Positions 12,220-25,276 of a DNA stretch of 64,000 nucleotides are shown piece after piece; the stretch's first letter is position 1; every line of letters starts with the position of its first letter. A model generated the notes under the pieces. It searched no databases. It was not told where the DNA came from and worked only from the letters and a program-made list of their open reading frames with translations. The DNA comes from Nematostella vectensis (taxonomy: Eukaryota > Cnidaria > Anthozoa > Actiniaria > Edwardsiidae). The stretch covers positions 7,323,519 through 7,387,518 of the forward strand of contig NC_064036.1 of the NCBI RefSeq assembly GCF_932526225.1, written 5' to 3'. The position numbers were made by a program, and so were the translations under genes.

Positions 12220-15200
12220 GTAAGATTAACTCATTTATGGTTTTGAAACTATTCAGTAATGTATATATATAATATATTTATATTCCAACACAAGTGTGTG
12301 CATTTGCCCTACCCATTACAATTTATCCAAGGTTTCATAATTTTTTAGCATATCACATACTGTAAACAAATACTTTGAAACATTAGAATGATTTATTCCG
12401 CTCATTTACTTGCAAATAAGGTATAGATTTCACAATAAAATTTAGAGACAACACAAATAATTCTTAAATTTATATTTAGAAAATATACAATTATGGCAAA
12501 CAAGAGTAATTGAACCCTGTTGAGTTTCAGCCAAAAAAACTATGATTATTTTATTTTCCTTTCTTCTTTCCGCCATCATATCAGCAATTATTTATCTCTA
12601 TAAATATCTACAATGTGAATGTGCAGGAAGTGACTGCATAATTTGACCTAAGTGAAAGGGAAAGACATATCATGGAATTTGTTTTTTTTACTGGTTAAAT
12701 CAGAACTTCATGCTATATTTTATTTCAAAACTTCAGTTCTTGAGAAGTGACCAAAACACAGTAGACTCAAACAAAATAAGTACAAATGTATTTTTATATG
12801 TTTAATAGATGCCCTTGAACCATGTACACTATCCTATTTTGTTTCTATTAGACTCATACTAAACGCTCCTTTTTTAGACATATTAATTTTACTCCCAAGC
12901 TAATTTATATTAAGAATTCACACTCTATTATAACTAATAATAATAATAATAATATTATTATCATGACATTGTTATACTAATGAGATACGTCAATCAATTC
13001 TTGATGACAGTTTTGTATTATCAGTGCATCTATCAGATTATTTAGGCTATTCAGTTGATGTGAATTTGATATCCATCCAGACTTTAGTGGGAAATCACAA
13101 AGAGTGAAATCTCTGTCTTTCATTGGTGCTTTTTGTCTATACTGTAAAGCTTTTGTTGAATTTACTTTTTCATCCATAGCATACAATCTGAAAGAGCAAT
13201 GCACAATATGAGTGAATATTGTTATTAATATCTCACTAACATTTTTTACACCAAATTTTTTTTGTATTACAGATTGATTACCCTCATGAAAACCTCCTTC
13301 AACCCTTTCAACGGCACTCATATTCCACCACAGAACTTGAAAAATTGCTTGCTTTGGAGGAAGAAGATTATCATATTGGAGGACCAGTTCCTGAAGATGA
13401 GAAGGTAACTAGGCTTGTTGATTGAGATGTTATGCTCATGTGGATAGGATGTTATACCCATGCCACTAGCTGGGGGCAAGGAGAGCGGAGAGAAGAAGAA
13501 GAGAGGTCAAGGAGCTTAGAGAACCCCCCCCCCCCCCCCTCTTCACCTCCCCACTTGATGAATGAAAATATTAGAATTAATACCACTACAAATACCTATG
13601 TGTGTATGTAGATTCTATTTTAGTAAAGTGGATTATAGTGGGCTGATTTTGTGGTTTTAACAATCTGTTATTTCCCATATTTAACCATACACAGCTTCCA
13701 ATGGAGCTTCAGAGTGTAAAGAAGCTCTTGCTTCAGGGAGAGAGAAATCTGAATGCCAGACAGAAGCACTATGAAGCAAAACACCCTCCCCACCCTGTTG
13801 ACAGTGACTCGAAGCATGGGCACCCCCCTGACCACCAACATGAGCTGGATTTAACAGGACTTGTAGAGAGCATAGGTATTATACTAGCATATTTGTGACG
13901 ACTCAAGCGAAAACGTACCTTAGAGCTTCTCAATTCCGCGAATTAACCCGCGAAATGGCCGCGAGCGTTCCGCGAAAGGGGTGCGAGCATTCCGCGAAAT
14001 AAGCGCGAGCATTTCGTGAGATAAGCGCGAGCATTCCGTGAGATAAGCGCGAGCATTCCGTGAGATAAGCGCGAGCATTCCGTGAGATGGACGCGAGCTT
14101 TCCGCGAGATAGGCGCGAGAGTTTTGCGAGATAGGCGCGAGAGTTTTGCGAGTCAGGCGCGAGCTTTTGCAAAACAGGCGCGAGCCTTTCGTTGTTGAGT
14201 CGCGAGCACATAACTTAACAATCAGCAAAAAGGCTGAATCTTGAATCTTTCGATTTCCAAAGTCGGTGAAACGCGATAGACATCTACTGTGGTCTATACC
14301 TTAGAAAAAGCCTCTCTTAGGATAGAAGTAAACAAGTAAGCAAGTATTTGAGTTTGGTTTCGTTGAGATCTCGAGTGCTAGCAAGGGAATCGAACGGCAA
14401 AGTCGCTACGATGCTACATCAAGACAACAGCGCTATTACCAATCGCCTCTTGAGGGATAGCTTGATATCGACTCCGACAGTTTGACATCTGTCGGAAGAT
14501 GTTTCGCTCGAAGCCTTGGTTGGCTCGCTAGAAGCCATATACTTGGTTAGAAAACAACGTTTAAACATACTATGGTTTAAATATATAGAATCATAAATAA
14601 AATTTTATTAAATCTAGTCGTAGTAAAGTTATTTTTCTACATATACACTCGAACAACTAGAATCAAAAAGAGATTCCGCGAGATGGGCGTGAGCTTTCCG
14701 TTATTAAGGCGCGAGCATTCTGCGAGAAAAGCACGAGCATTCCGTGAGAAGGCCGCGAGCTTTCCGCGAAACGGGCGCGAGTTTGGCCAAACTCGCGGAA
14801 AACCCTAAGGTACGTTTTCGCGTGAGTCGTCACATTTTTATGCAGCACTGACTTGAATCCATGCGGATGTTTTCATTTGCACTTTATGCAATTTGGTGTT
14901 TCATTTGTAGTTGATTCTGATGATGAAGAGGAAGCTGAATCTCATTCGTCAGGAGACGTGAGTATTTGTAACTATCACACCCATCTGTCAGGGGTGGGTC
15001 CAGGATTTCTCAAAGCAGAGATACTCTACTTCCTCTTTATCAGATCCAGTATTTCCTGTCTGGGCCACCTTCCCCCTCTCTCAGGGGCTGATCTAGGATT
15101 TTTCAAGGCAGCATTACCATGATTATATAGAACATGTCAAAGAATGTAAATTTGTGGAACTCAGCATCTCTATTGTTCTTTTAAATTCCCCCCCGTGGAC

Positions 15201-18200
15201 CCCCTGTCTGGATCCATCACTAATTTCTTCAGACTTAAGATATCGCATTATATCTCTTTATTTTATTTTCTGATTTTGCCCTTTTTTTAAAGTCTTTCTT
15301 GGTGCGGGATGTTGTCAGAGACTGCCTTGAGAAGGAACCTTCAGAGAGAACAGAAAACGATATTCGTAAGTAAAGGCTTATGTTTGAAAAGCCATCTTTA
15401 TAAACCATCATAAACCATCTTTTTTATAATAATGGCTTTTGTTTCAACAGAAACACTCCTTGACTTCATGCAGCATTTGCCTGTAAGTTTCTTCTCTGTA
15501 GTGTAGTCTTTTTATTGAACACTTATGAACAATAGACTTCTCTGGGCCTCTGATATATCTATATATGTGACATAAAGTGGTTTATCAAAAAGCTAAAACC
15601 CAGACTTAGATAGTGGTATTCAATTTATTAATTTTTATTAAATTAGGGAGGGCTCATTGTGAAACAAAGGGAAACATGCACTCATCAATGGCAATCGTCT
15701 ATCTAAATCAGAAACATGGACCTGCTTAACCACCACAATTTCTCTGTTTTCTTGCTAGTAACTGCCTTCTCTCTTCCAGGCATTTGCCAACATGACCCAG
15801 AATGTCCGGCGTTCTTTGTGTGCAGTCATGGTGTTTGCTGTCGTAGAGAAAGCTGATGCTATTGTAATGAAGGATGGTGAAGAGGTAATGAAAAGAAGAA
15901 ATGCAAAAATATTGTACTTTTGAAATCCTTTACTATGCACCCAAACAAACATTTTGACCCTCCATTTCATATCTCATCAGCTGGACTCTTGGTGTGTGAT
16001 TCTGAATGGTTCTGTCATCATTGAAGTAGAGAACGAACCACCTGTTGAACTCCATCTTGGAGACAGCTTTGGAGTAGAACCCAGTCTCAAGAAGATGTAC
16101 CACCATGGTGTGATGAGGACGCGTGTAAATGACTGCCAGGTAAGACTAGAAGAAGTAAATTGTTCATAGCTCAACAACAAAATCTATGAATAGTAGTGCC
16201 AAAAGCAAGTCTTTTTGCCACCTCTCAAATAATCGTGATCTTTTATATGTGTTTCCCGGTTTCAGTTTGTTTGCATAGCACAGTCCGATTACTACCGGAT
16301 CCTAACCCAGGGGGAGTCAAACATCCAGGTCATTGAAGAAGACGGTGAGGTTGTGATGGTGACAGAGCATCGTAGCACTGATGGGGGAAACAGACAAGGC
16401 CAAGTGGTTATCAAGGTGTGATTGGACAACTGCACACACAATCACAATTTAGTAGTCTGTTCTACAAACAAAGAGATTATAGAGTGTTGTAGATTAGATC
16501 TTTTACCATTGATAAGGACCACAAGCTGGGGTCCCATACAGAATGCCCTTGCGATGTTAAGTCAAGGATGCTATCTTGGTTTACCTGAGGTACATAAAAC
16601 TCCCTCTCTCCCCAAGCCATTGCTTGACCAAACGGCATCCAGACCGATTGCGATGGGTGGATCTAGGGGGGAGGGGGTGGGCCTAGTGGGCCCCCCTCCC
16701 CCCTCTTTTTCAGATATTTGGCTTAAAAATAACAAGAAATATAAGGAAATCCACTGGAGAATAATGAATTCGGCCCCCCTCTCTTGAAACCCTTGCTTCC
16801 CCCCCCTTTTTTGAACTCCTAGATCCCCTCCTGATCACTGATTCTTGTGACGAATTAACTGTGAGGGAAGAACGTTTAACCTGACTAGAAGAAACTTATT
16901 AAAATCATCTAGGCCAAGTCTGGAAAGCTGATCACCCATTTGGTAGAGGACCATTCTGTCATTGACCCAACCTTTGTTGAGGACTTCTTGCTCACCTTCA
17001 AGACTTTCTTTGACCAACCGACCAAGATCTGTGGGAAGCTGCTGAACTGGTTTCTTGAGGACGATCTTCGTGACAAGGTAGGGATCTGAAAGGAGGTAAA
17101 GGAGGGCTTACAAGAAGTATATGTTAGAGGTCTATGGCTAAACATGTTAGGCTCTGCAACATCCAAGATAGGCCTGACTTATATAACATAAATTGCTTTG
17201 TTAAGGGCATTTCTATTGTACAGACCAGTTTGTGTGACCTTGCCCTGTGTGTCAATGATTTAAGGAGCACTGAAAGGATAACATGGGGTAAGGGGATAAA
17301 GGGGGATGAGCTAGTGGCAACGGAATGATATATTGGAGCAGAGGGATCCAGTGAAGGGAGATGGGAAATCTCAGGGAGAGATAGGATGGGTCATGTGAAG
17401 ATGATTGGGGTGAGGGTAATTGTTAATCTATAGTATAATATATAGGTATATAATCATGGGGAGAGGGTAATGGGTAAGGGGAGGATGTGGTTAACTGAGT
17501 GTGGTAATAGGGTAGGTTTTTTTGGAGGGAAGCAAAGTTGAGAAAAAGGAAAAATTAAAACTATAAATATATATTTATATTAATGGTTTCTCCCTTACTT
17601 TCTTATTAAATTATCTGTTTTGTGACTGATATCCGAATTCATTTGTCTCCCTCTTGACAGCCTTCCATAAGATTCAACATGTCCATCTGTTAGTATGTGA
17701 TTACTATGATCTATGGCCTTCATCTGACACACCAATCAGATTGATGCATGATCACATAAACACAATAATAAAGTTTAACATATTTAACATGTTGATGTTG
17801 TCATTGATGATTACAGAGACTAATCATACCCCCTTATACACCAATGCATGGTACCCCCCCTTTCTCTTGCATGAAATGCGTCCTATTGCTCCCCCTCCTC
17901 TGTGCATGGAAAAGATAACCCCTCTCCTTCCTTGGATGTAATAAGCATGGAGCCAATCCCCCCCTGCATTCATGCAATAAACCTTCCTATGTCATTGCTA
18001 CTTTATTGTTGTATTTCAATCTGTTTATATGCCATTCAGGTAACCCGTGTCATGTTACTATGGGTAAACAATCATTACAACGACTTTGAGGGCGACCATG
18101 TAATGGAGGACTACTTACAAGCATTCGAGAGTGCACTGGAAGTGCAGGTATTTTTATGAGTAATGAGAGAGTGCCCGGGAACTACCGGTGTTTTTATGTG

Positions 18201-21200
18201 CAAAGAGAATCACTAAAATCACAATGAGACATAACTAGTCCTCATTGCACTTCTAGTAAACCACAATTTTATTATTTATTGTAAACATATGGCATACAAA
18301 CGTTTTCTATTCATACGGCAACTATAACACTGCTTATATTTACCTTTGCAGAAAATGAGTGGCCAGTTGGATCTTCTTCTCATGGCCTGCTCGGTGAAGG
18401 CCAAATCCCGAGTCATCAGTCTGGTAAGTGACATGCAGGTCACTAACAGGGGTGGGGCACTGGGGGCATAAACTCCCCTCCCCCTCCCCCTCCCCCACCA
18501 CCACCAACAGCAACATGCTTGTTAAACTATATTTAGCCTTTAAAATACGACAAAATTGCTCTCAGTTTTATCAGTCCAAGCACTAGTTTATCATATCTTA
18601 ATCATTTTGTTATTCTCTAAACACAGGAGCGCCAATCACATGACCAGCCGTGGGGGTTTTCCATTGCCGGTGGACGCGAGAACGGCTTTGGGATATTCGT
18701 GTACAAGGTAAGTTTTTATTTGTGAATTTCAGTTAGTAACATGGTAACAGATTTGGGCAAGACTAGTCAGTTCCATGTCTGGAGATCGAGCTTTTTTTTT
18801 TCTTTTTTCAGAAATGTATTTTTTTTTAACGTTAAGCAACGAAAATAATAGCGGTTAGAGTGTGGCTTGTTTGTTACCTATGCCACATCAAGCCAATAAC
18901 AAACCTAAGGTGGATGCTGGTTCTGTTAGCAGGGGGGGTGGGAGGGGTAGAGCATGGGCTCAAGAGGAGAGGGATTGAAACACACACACACAACTTTGCC
19001 CTTCAATGCGCTTGGAGACCCAGGGATCTTTTCGGGCACCCCATAGGTCGTAATGTGTATTGGCTAAGAGGTTATTGTGTTTCACCGGCCATGTCTAATA
19101 AATTCTCTGTACTGTTTCCCCAGATTGACCCAGAATGTTCAGCATTCACGGCGGGTGTTAGAAAGGCCGACCAGGTACGGCATAATTTGTTTGGCATCTT
19201 TTTCGTTAACTACTGGTCGTATTGGCCAGGTGCTTTAGAATGTTTTATTGTTCCCAATTAAACGGTTTGTTTGTTTTATTTAGGTTCTGAAAGTGAACGA
19301 CATCAGTTTCGAGAATATCACCTATGACAAGGTACCACTTGGAAACGCCACTATAAACAGTCATATTCTTGCTTGTATTTTCTTCTTATTCCGTCAATTT
19401 AATTGGAAATCCCTTACCAGCCCTAGTCACCTTGCCAACCGACCGGGCGTCCCCGAGCCCTCAGCGTGTAACGCCTGGTTGATATTGTGACTGAGCGCGC
19501 GTGTGTAATCTGTTTCCATTTAGGCCCGAGATCTTCTTTCCTCAAGCATACGACTCACTCTCGTGCTCAAGAAAAATATCGCAGGTAAGAAAGCGGACAA
19601 AGATTAACTAAGCCAAGCCATTTTCGCCTGTTATACAACAATTACTTTATTATGCCTTTTGCGTGGAACTCCTGTTTCTGTAAATTGATGTAAATACACG
19701 CTCGACAATAATTATTACAAAAAATGTAATTCTTTCAGATTGCGCGCGTACATATTGTTGAAATCTGTGGAGTATGTCGCACTCTTATTTTTAGAATTTT
19801 GTCGAATCTATGATTCTCTTGAATTTGATACCTGACAGTTATATTTTTACTACAGTTCATAGTCAGAGTCATAGACCTAGACGCAGCGATGTATATGCAG
19901 AAGCGATCGAAAAGAAAAAATTAAAATGTATCCCTTATCATTCCCATCCCAAAACTTTTCTTAGGCTTTTATCTATTTTTTTGTCTAAGAGATGGAAAAC
20001 TCAGTTAATATAATCGTGAGGAATTTCCTTCTTGCTTTCCTGTCACTTCCCACATAGCCGACATTCCATACCGATCAGTCATTCTCGCTTGCCAAGTGGC
20101 AGCGCTAACTCGCTTGACTTGCTAATTTGCTTCAAGCATTGTGTTCGTGCGACGTCATCAGATGTTTTTAAAATATTACCCACTCCCGTAGCTCGTGTCT
20201 GAAAATAATACTTTGTTTGGGGTTTTCGCGGTTAGCGTGTCTAGAGTTTAAGGTTTTTCACAATGCCTCGATCATTGACAATACTACTGTCAAAATGCGA
20301 TGACCAAAAAGATATATTTTCCGTATTTCTTTTTCCGACCTTTCTGATGATGAATGATCTTAGAATAATTCATTCGCGAAGTTTATTATGACATGGTAAT
20401 GATATATTTTTATTGTTACTGCTTTTTTATTTCTTTAGTGGAACACCTATTCGCGATAACGCGTGTTTTACCATAGCGGACATTAGCCAAAGTCGGGTCG
20501 AATATTACAACAAAGAGAATGTCTCTGTGTTTGCCTTGTCTTTTTAAACAAACACATCCTACAGAAATTGATTTCAAATCAAAAGGCAAACGAATTCCTG
20601 TTTCGATACAATCATAGAAACTCTTTACAACTTTTCCCGTTATTAAAAAGTATTTTAATCCATTTCACAGTGAACTCTAACAAGATAATTCCATATTGCT
20701 TCCCTGCACTCTTTGTATTCCCCCCCGAAGCATACACACAATTAGCTCGTATTCTAATACCCTTTGTTCACCTCTCTTGAATATTGTCGCCTCGTTAACT
20801 GTGTAACAAGCTCCTATCCGTGCCGCCGTTCAATGGCGCACGGTAGGGAATCTCTAGAGTACCGGAAACAACGTTCTAAAACAGTCCCGGATCTTTCCAC
20901 CGCAGGATTCAAGGACCTCCTGGCTTCTCCTGTCATTATCACCAGAGACTGCAGCAAAGAAATTTCCAATGATAAGGTATTATGGGCTTTTGATCCTTCG
21001 CGGGAATCTGTGTTGTCACATTGCCGTGAAACATTCCCTTACCCGTGGAGTTCTTGAATAACCAGAAACTAAATGGCGTCGTGTTCTTATTCTCACTTGT
21101 TCGCTTATAACAGCCTTTTAATTTAATCCTAGTGCCTGTGGCTTTTGTAATGAAGGTTATTCTACCCTTGCAGGTTATTTAAACAGGAGTACCAATATCC

Positions 21201-24200
21201 CCGCTCGTAAAAACACAACGACATTGCCAACGGCTATATGTTTTTCTTCCAAAAATCCCCTCCCTCGGTATTCGAGGTGTTCCGAAGGGGAAAGTGCAAT
21301 TTAGTTTAATGTTTGTGGTAAATGAACTCTTAGTGTTTGATTCAGGGGGTCGTATTTAAATGTCAGCAGAATTCTAGTGTTTTTATGTCTCTTTAAGAGG
21401 TTTTTCTTTTCTACAACAGGTACCTGACAGGCGTATAAAAAACCATCGTTTCGATGTGTGCGATACAAAAGTGTCACTCATTGTAAAAACCCTGGCATAC
21501 TGGGTTTTATTTACATTGGTTTAAAAATGATACTGTTTTGCCTTATTAGATCGTAATTCAAGCGCGTATACTACCCCTAATCCACACGGCCCTCCTGCTG
21601 TTATATGACCCTGGAAGCGAAGGAGCGATACTGGAGTTTCGAAATACTTATTTGAAAAACTATTTTGGCCTTGTTTTAAGTACAAGTCGTAATTGATAAT
21701 GTAAATTTGTTTGAATGGACTTCATTCATTGTCCAGCAGATATATTTTATCTCGATTGATTTCGTATGTTTTAAATTTCCATCGTTATAAAATATTGATC
21801 TTTTTTCCATAAGCTAAAGAGTGCGCTATTTATGATATCTTTCACATTTACACAACTGATTTCCTTTCTACTCTAGTTCCTGTTTATTGAAAATCTAATG
21901 TTACGAATCCCGCTTATTTTTTTGTAAGATATATCGTGGGGATGCCTAACAATAGTCAGTTTTTGTCTCCCGAGCCATTGATCATAACATATATGAAAGG
22001 AGGATTTAGCGAGTAAACAAAATTACGATAGCTTTCCCGCAAAGTCCTAGTAATGCGACAGGTTACTGTGTCGAAAAACCACGCACCAGTTATCTGCTAG
22101 AAAAAAGTATTCTTTACACAAGCTATAAAAACCCGGGGTGCTCGTCGTATTTTTTAGGAACCGAAAATGGGCCTCAGGTATTTTTAAGAGGTATCTGAGA
22201 CAAAATAGGCTTTTCTATTAGAAATGCTATTTTATAGGGACAGGGCATTTGATATTTGACTCTTTGCTCGATTTTTTTCCTAGACGGTTTTGCTGCTCGA
22301 TTTTTCCCCCTAAGGATGTGGCTTTTTTTCTGTCAGTCTTTGCTTGCTCAATTTTTAAGGGCTTTTTACGGAGGGGGGGGGATCAAGGCATTTTGGGGGG
22401 GATCAGCCACTCCCCCCGTCAATCAAATGGTCTGTCCCTTAGGGATTAGCCGAAAGAAGCGCTACGAGCCAATGTTTTTAGTTTATTAAATACTTCCGAC
22501 TTTTAAACAATGAACACTTTGACAATTTGTCATTCGAGACATTTTTATACATGCAATGGGATACTTAAAGCGGCGTTTTGGTGTTTTTGGAGGTAATTTT
22601 GCTTTTGGAGTATTTTTAGGGTAGCAATTTTTGATGTGCAGCTATTTTTCTCATTATTTTCCCCTATCGCTGTGAAGTCATTCGCCAACATTTCCTTTGT
22701 CTTGTGCCAGTAATACTGACTGTCTCCTCTAGTTTTTAACCCCTTCAAGCTAAAGGTGTAAAAGCCAGTGGGAATTCCCCCTGCAGTCTTTGTCTGCGCC
22801 TACTGTATGTGGCTTACATTGGCTTGTACAGTAGAAAAGCCTCATTCCCGTGGGTTTTAGAGTCTTTACCGTGATGGATCGCTAGCAGCCGGGGTGAACT
22901 ACAGCAAAGCCGTAGATACATCAACTGTAGACGTGGGTTTAAGAGTCTCTTAGAATCCCCTGATATCGTCAACCTAACTCTTTGATAATCCTGTTTCTGT
23001 GTTCCAAGGATGTACAACGGAGCTCATCCGACTGCAGCGAGCGACGATCTCACTTGCAAACGAGGCTGTCTGCACCTGACATCAGTAACGGTAAGAAATC
23101 CCGCCAATTTGGGAGACCTGTGGCACGGCGCACCGCGAGGGACAGGTTTAGACAGGGTACCTAAACTTATGAAGATGGTGTCCAAGTCTTTAAAAAAAAC
23201 ATGCGAACAAGCTATGCGAATCCATTCAGGAGTTGTTTTTCTCCCCTGTCTGTATTAACAGGGTACAGGGTCTGATTTTCAGTTGAGGCTGGGCCCGTTT
23301 GGGAATATTAAATGTTCTTATGGATGTTGTAACATGCAAATATAGAGATAATAATACCCAATCAATTATAAGAGAGTGTCTACATTCATGATCATTAAAA
23401 AAGGTTTTTTCAATTTGTTTCTGCATTTTAGAACGTATTAGTCCAACAAAACTATATTTTGCTGCTATCTGAGCCTCGGAGTTTTCTTAGCATGTTCTTA
23501 GAATTTGTTGAATTCTCAGTCTGGAAGTTCTTATAAAAAAAGTTCTTAAAAACAAGAAGAGTGTATTCCCAGTAGAATTAGGGTTTTTCTTAAGGGAAAA
23601 TACAGTCTAGTGCTTATTGACCTTTCGAATATTTTCTTTTTCTTTTTTAGGAACTATGAAGAAACCCCCGGTAAGTCTCACATTCCCCGTAAACTAGTTA
23701 ATTGTTATCGGCGGCCGAACGACTTTCGCGCCAGAACAAAACAACAACGATTCAGTGTTTGTTAAAATAAACAAGTTTGATGTTCCCGCACTGAGTAATT
23801 TCCTGTTTTTTGTAATAACGCTGTCAGCAAACACTTTTCTTTACCTCCCAAATGCTAATTCGACCGCACTTCCGGTGTAATACATCACTCCCGGAACCTG
23901 TGGTCAGCAGAAAATGCGGCATCGAATGAATAAGCTCCCTGAGACACGGCGCGCTTTCTGTCCGATCCGCGTTGCTTCGCGTCTCTAACCCGAGTTTGTA
24001 CACTTTCTGTTCGTGTTAGGTTCCACATCAAGCCCACACCAAAAGAGAGAAAGTCAAGAAAGCGTTGAACAGGATCTCAACCCTTGGAACCCTCTCCAGA
24101 CATTACAAGTAAGTCTCCAAATGAACCAAGCTGCACAACACTGTGTTAGATCACTAAAACGCTTGCACGGCGCACGTAGTTTTCCGTTTACCTCTGAAAC

Positions 24201-25233
24201 GCAAGAGCCGTCGCAAGAGAATGCAGCTGACCCTTGTATTTCTTACGCGTGCGCTTGTGTTTCGCGGAGATCTCACTTTGTGTTGCGCTTGTATTTCGCG
24301 GAGATCTCACTTTGTGTTGCGCTTGTGTTAGACCGATTCTCACTTGTGTTGCGCTTGTGTTAGACCGATTCTCACTTGTGTGTTGCGTATGTGTTTGCTT
24401 TTGCATTGCGTCCTAAAGAACTGATTTTAACTAGTGCTTAGACTGCCATAACTGCTACCATGTGTCAAGCGAATGAGAATGTCTGCGTTGCGTCACGGTA
24501 GAGCCATCAAGCTGTATTCGATGGTTGCCCACACCGAGGCCCTGCGCAACATGTGCGTTACATATTCTCTAGTCCATAAGCTAAATTTAGAATGTTCGTT
24601 AAAGATAAGATAACCTCAATAGCTTTATAGTCCCCCTTATGGAAGAATGTGTTGAATCACGATGCATAAGGATCAGACGTGGTTACTGTGCAATATTAGA
24701 AGAATATTTTTGCTCCCAAAATACATAAATATTAAACCAATGCGCTTCGGATTTTTTTAATAACTTGTCATTCCATTTTCAAAACAACGTTTATTTTATT
24801 CGACTTGGTATATAAGGGAGTAGTTCTATATTAGTTTTCGGTACGGTTTAGTCTAGACACGGCATTTATTATGGTTCCCGCGCCCGCAACCCGAAAGCTG
24901 GGAGGCCTGACACTACCCGGATACCCGTGACAGCAAGCTGTCATCATCAAGTGGAGTGCATTTAGGTTCGCATTCTCCATTCTCCACATTTTCCTATCCT
25001 CACTGGAAGGCAAGAGCAAGCGCAAAGAACTATACTGCTTGGTTTTCTCACAGGAGAATCAAACAGTAGTTTTTGTTTTTGTTTTTTCGCTTGCTCTTGC
25101 TGTTGCGTCCAATAAGAATTGGAGAAGTTCAAAAGTTGCGCTTGCGTCCTAGTCTCCTTCCGGGGAACGCTGTGACTCCGACCGCTGGGGGTTGCGAAGG
25201 AGACTACTTGCGTCCTATCACCTAGATGCACCT

Positions 25234-25276
<43 letters not shown>

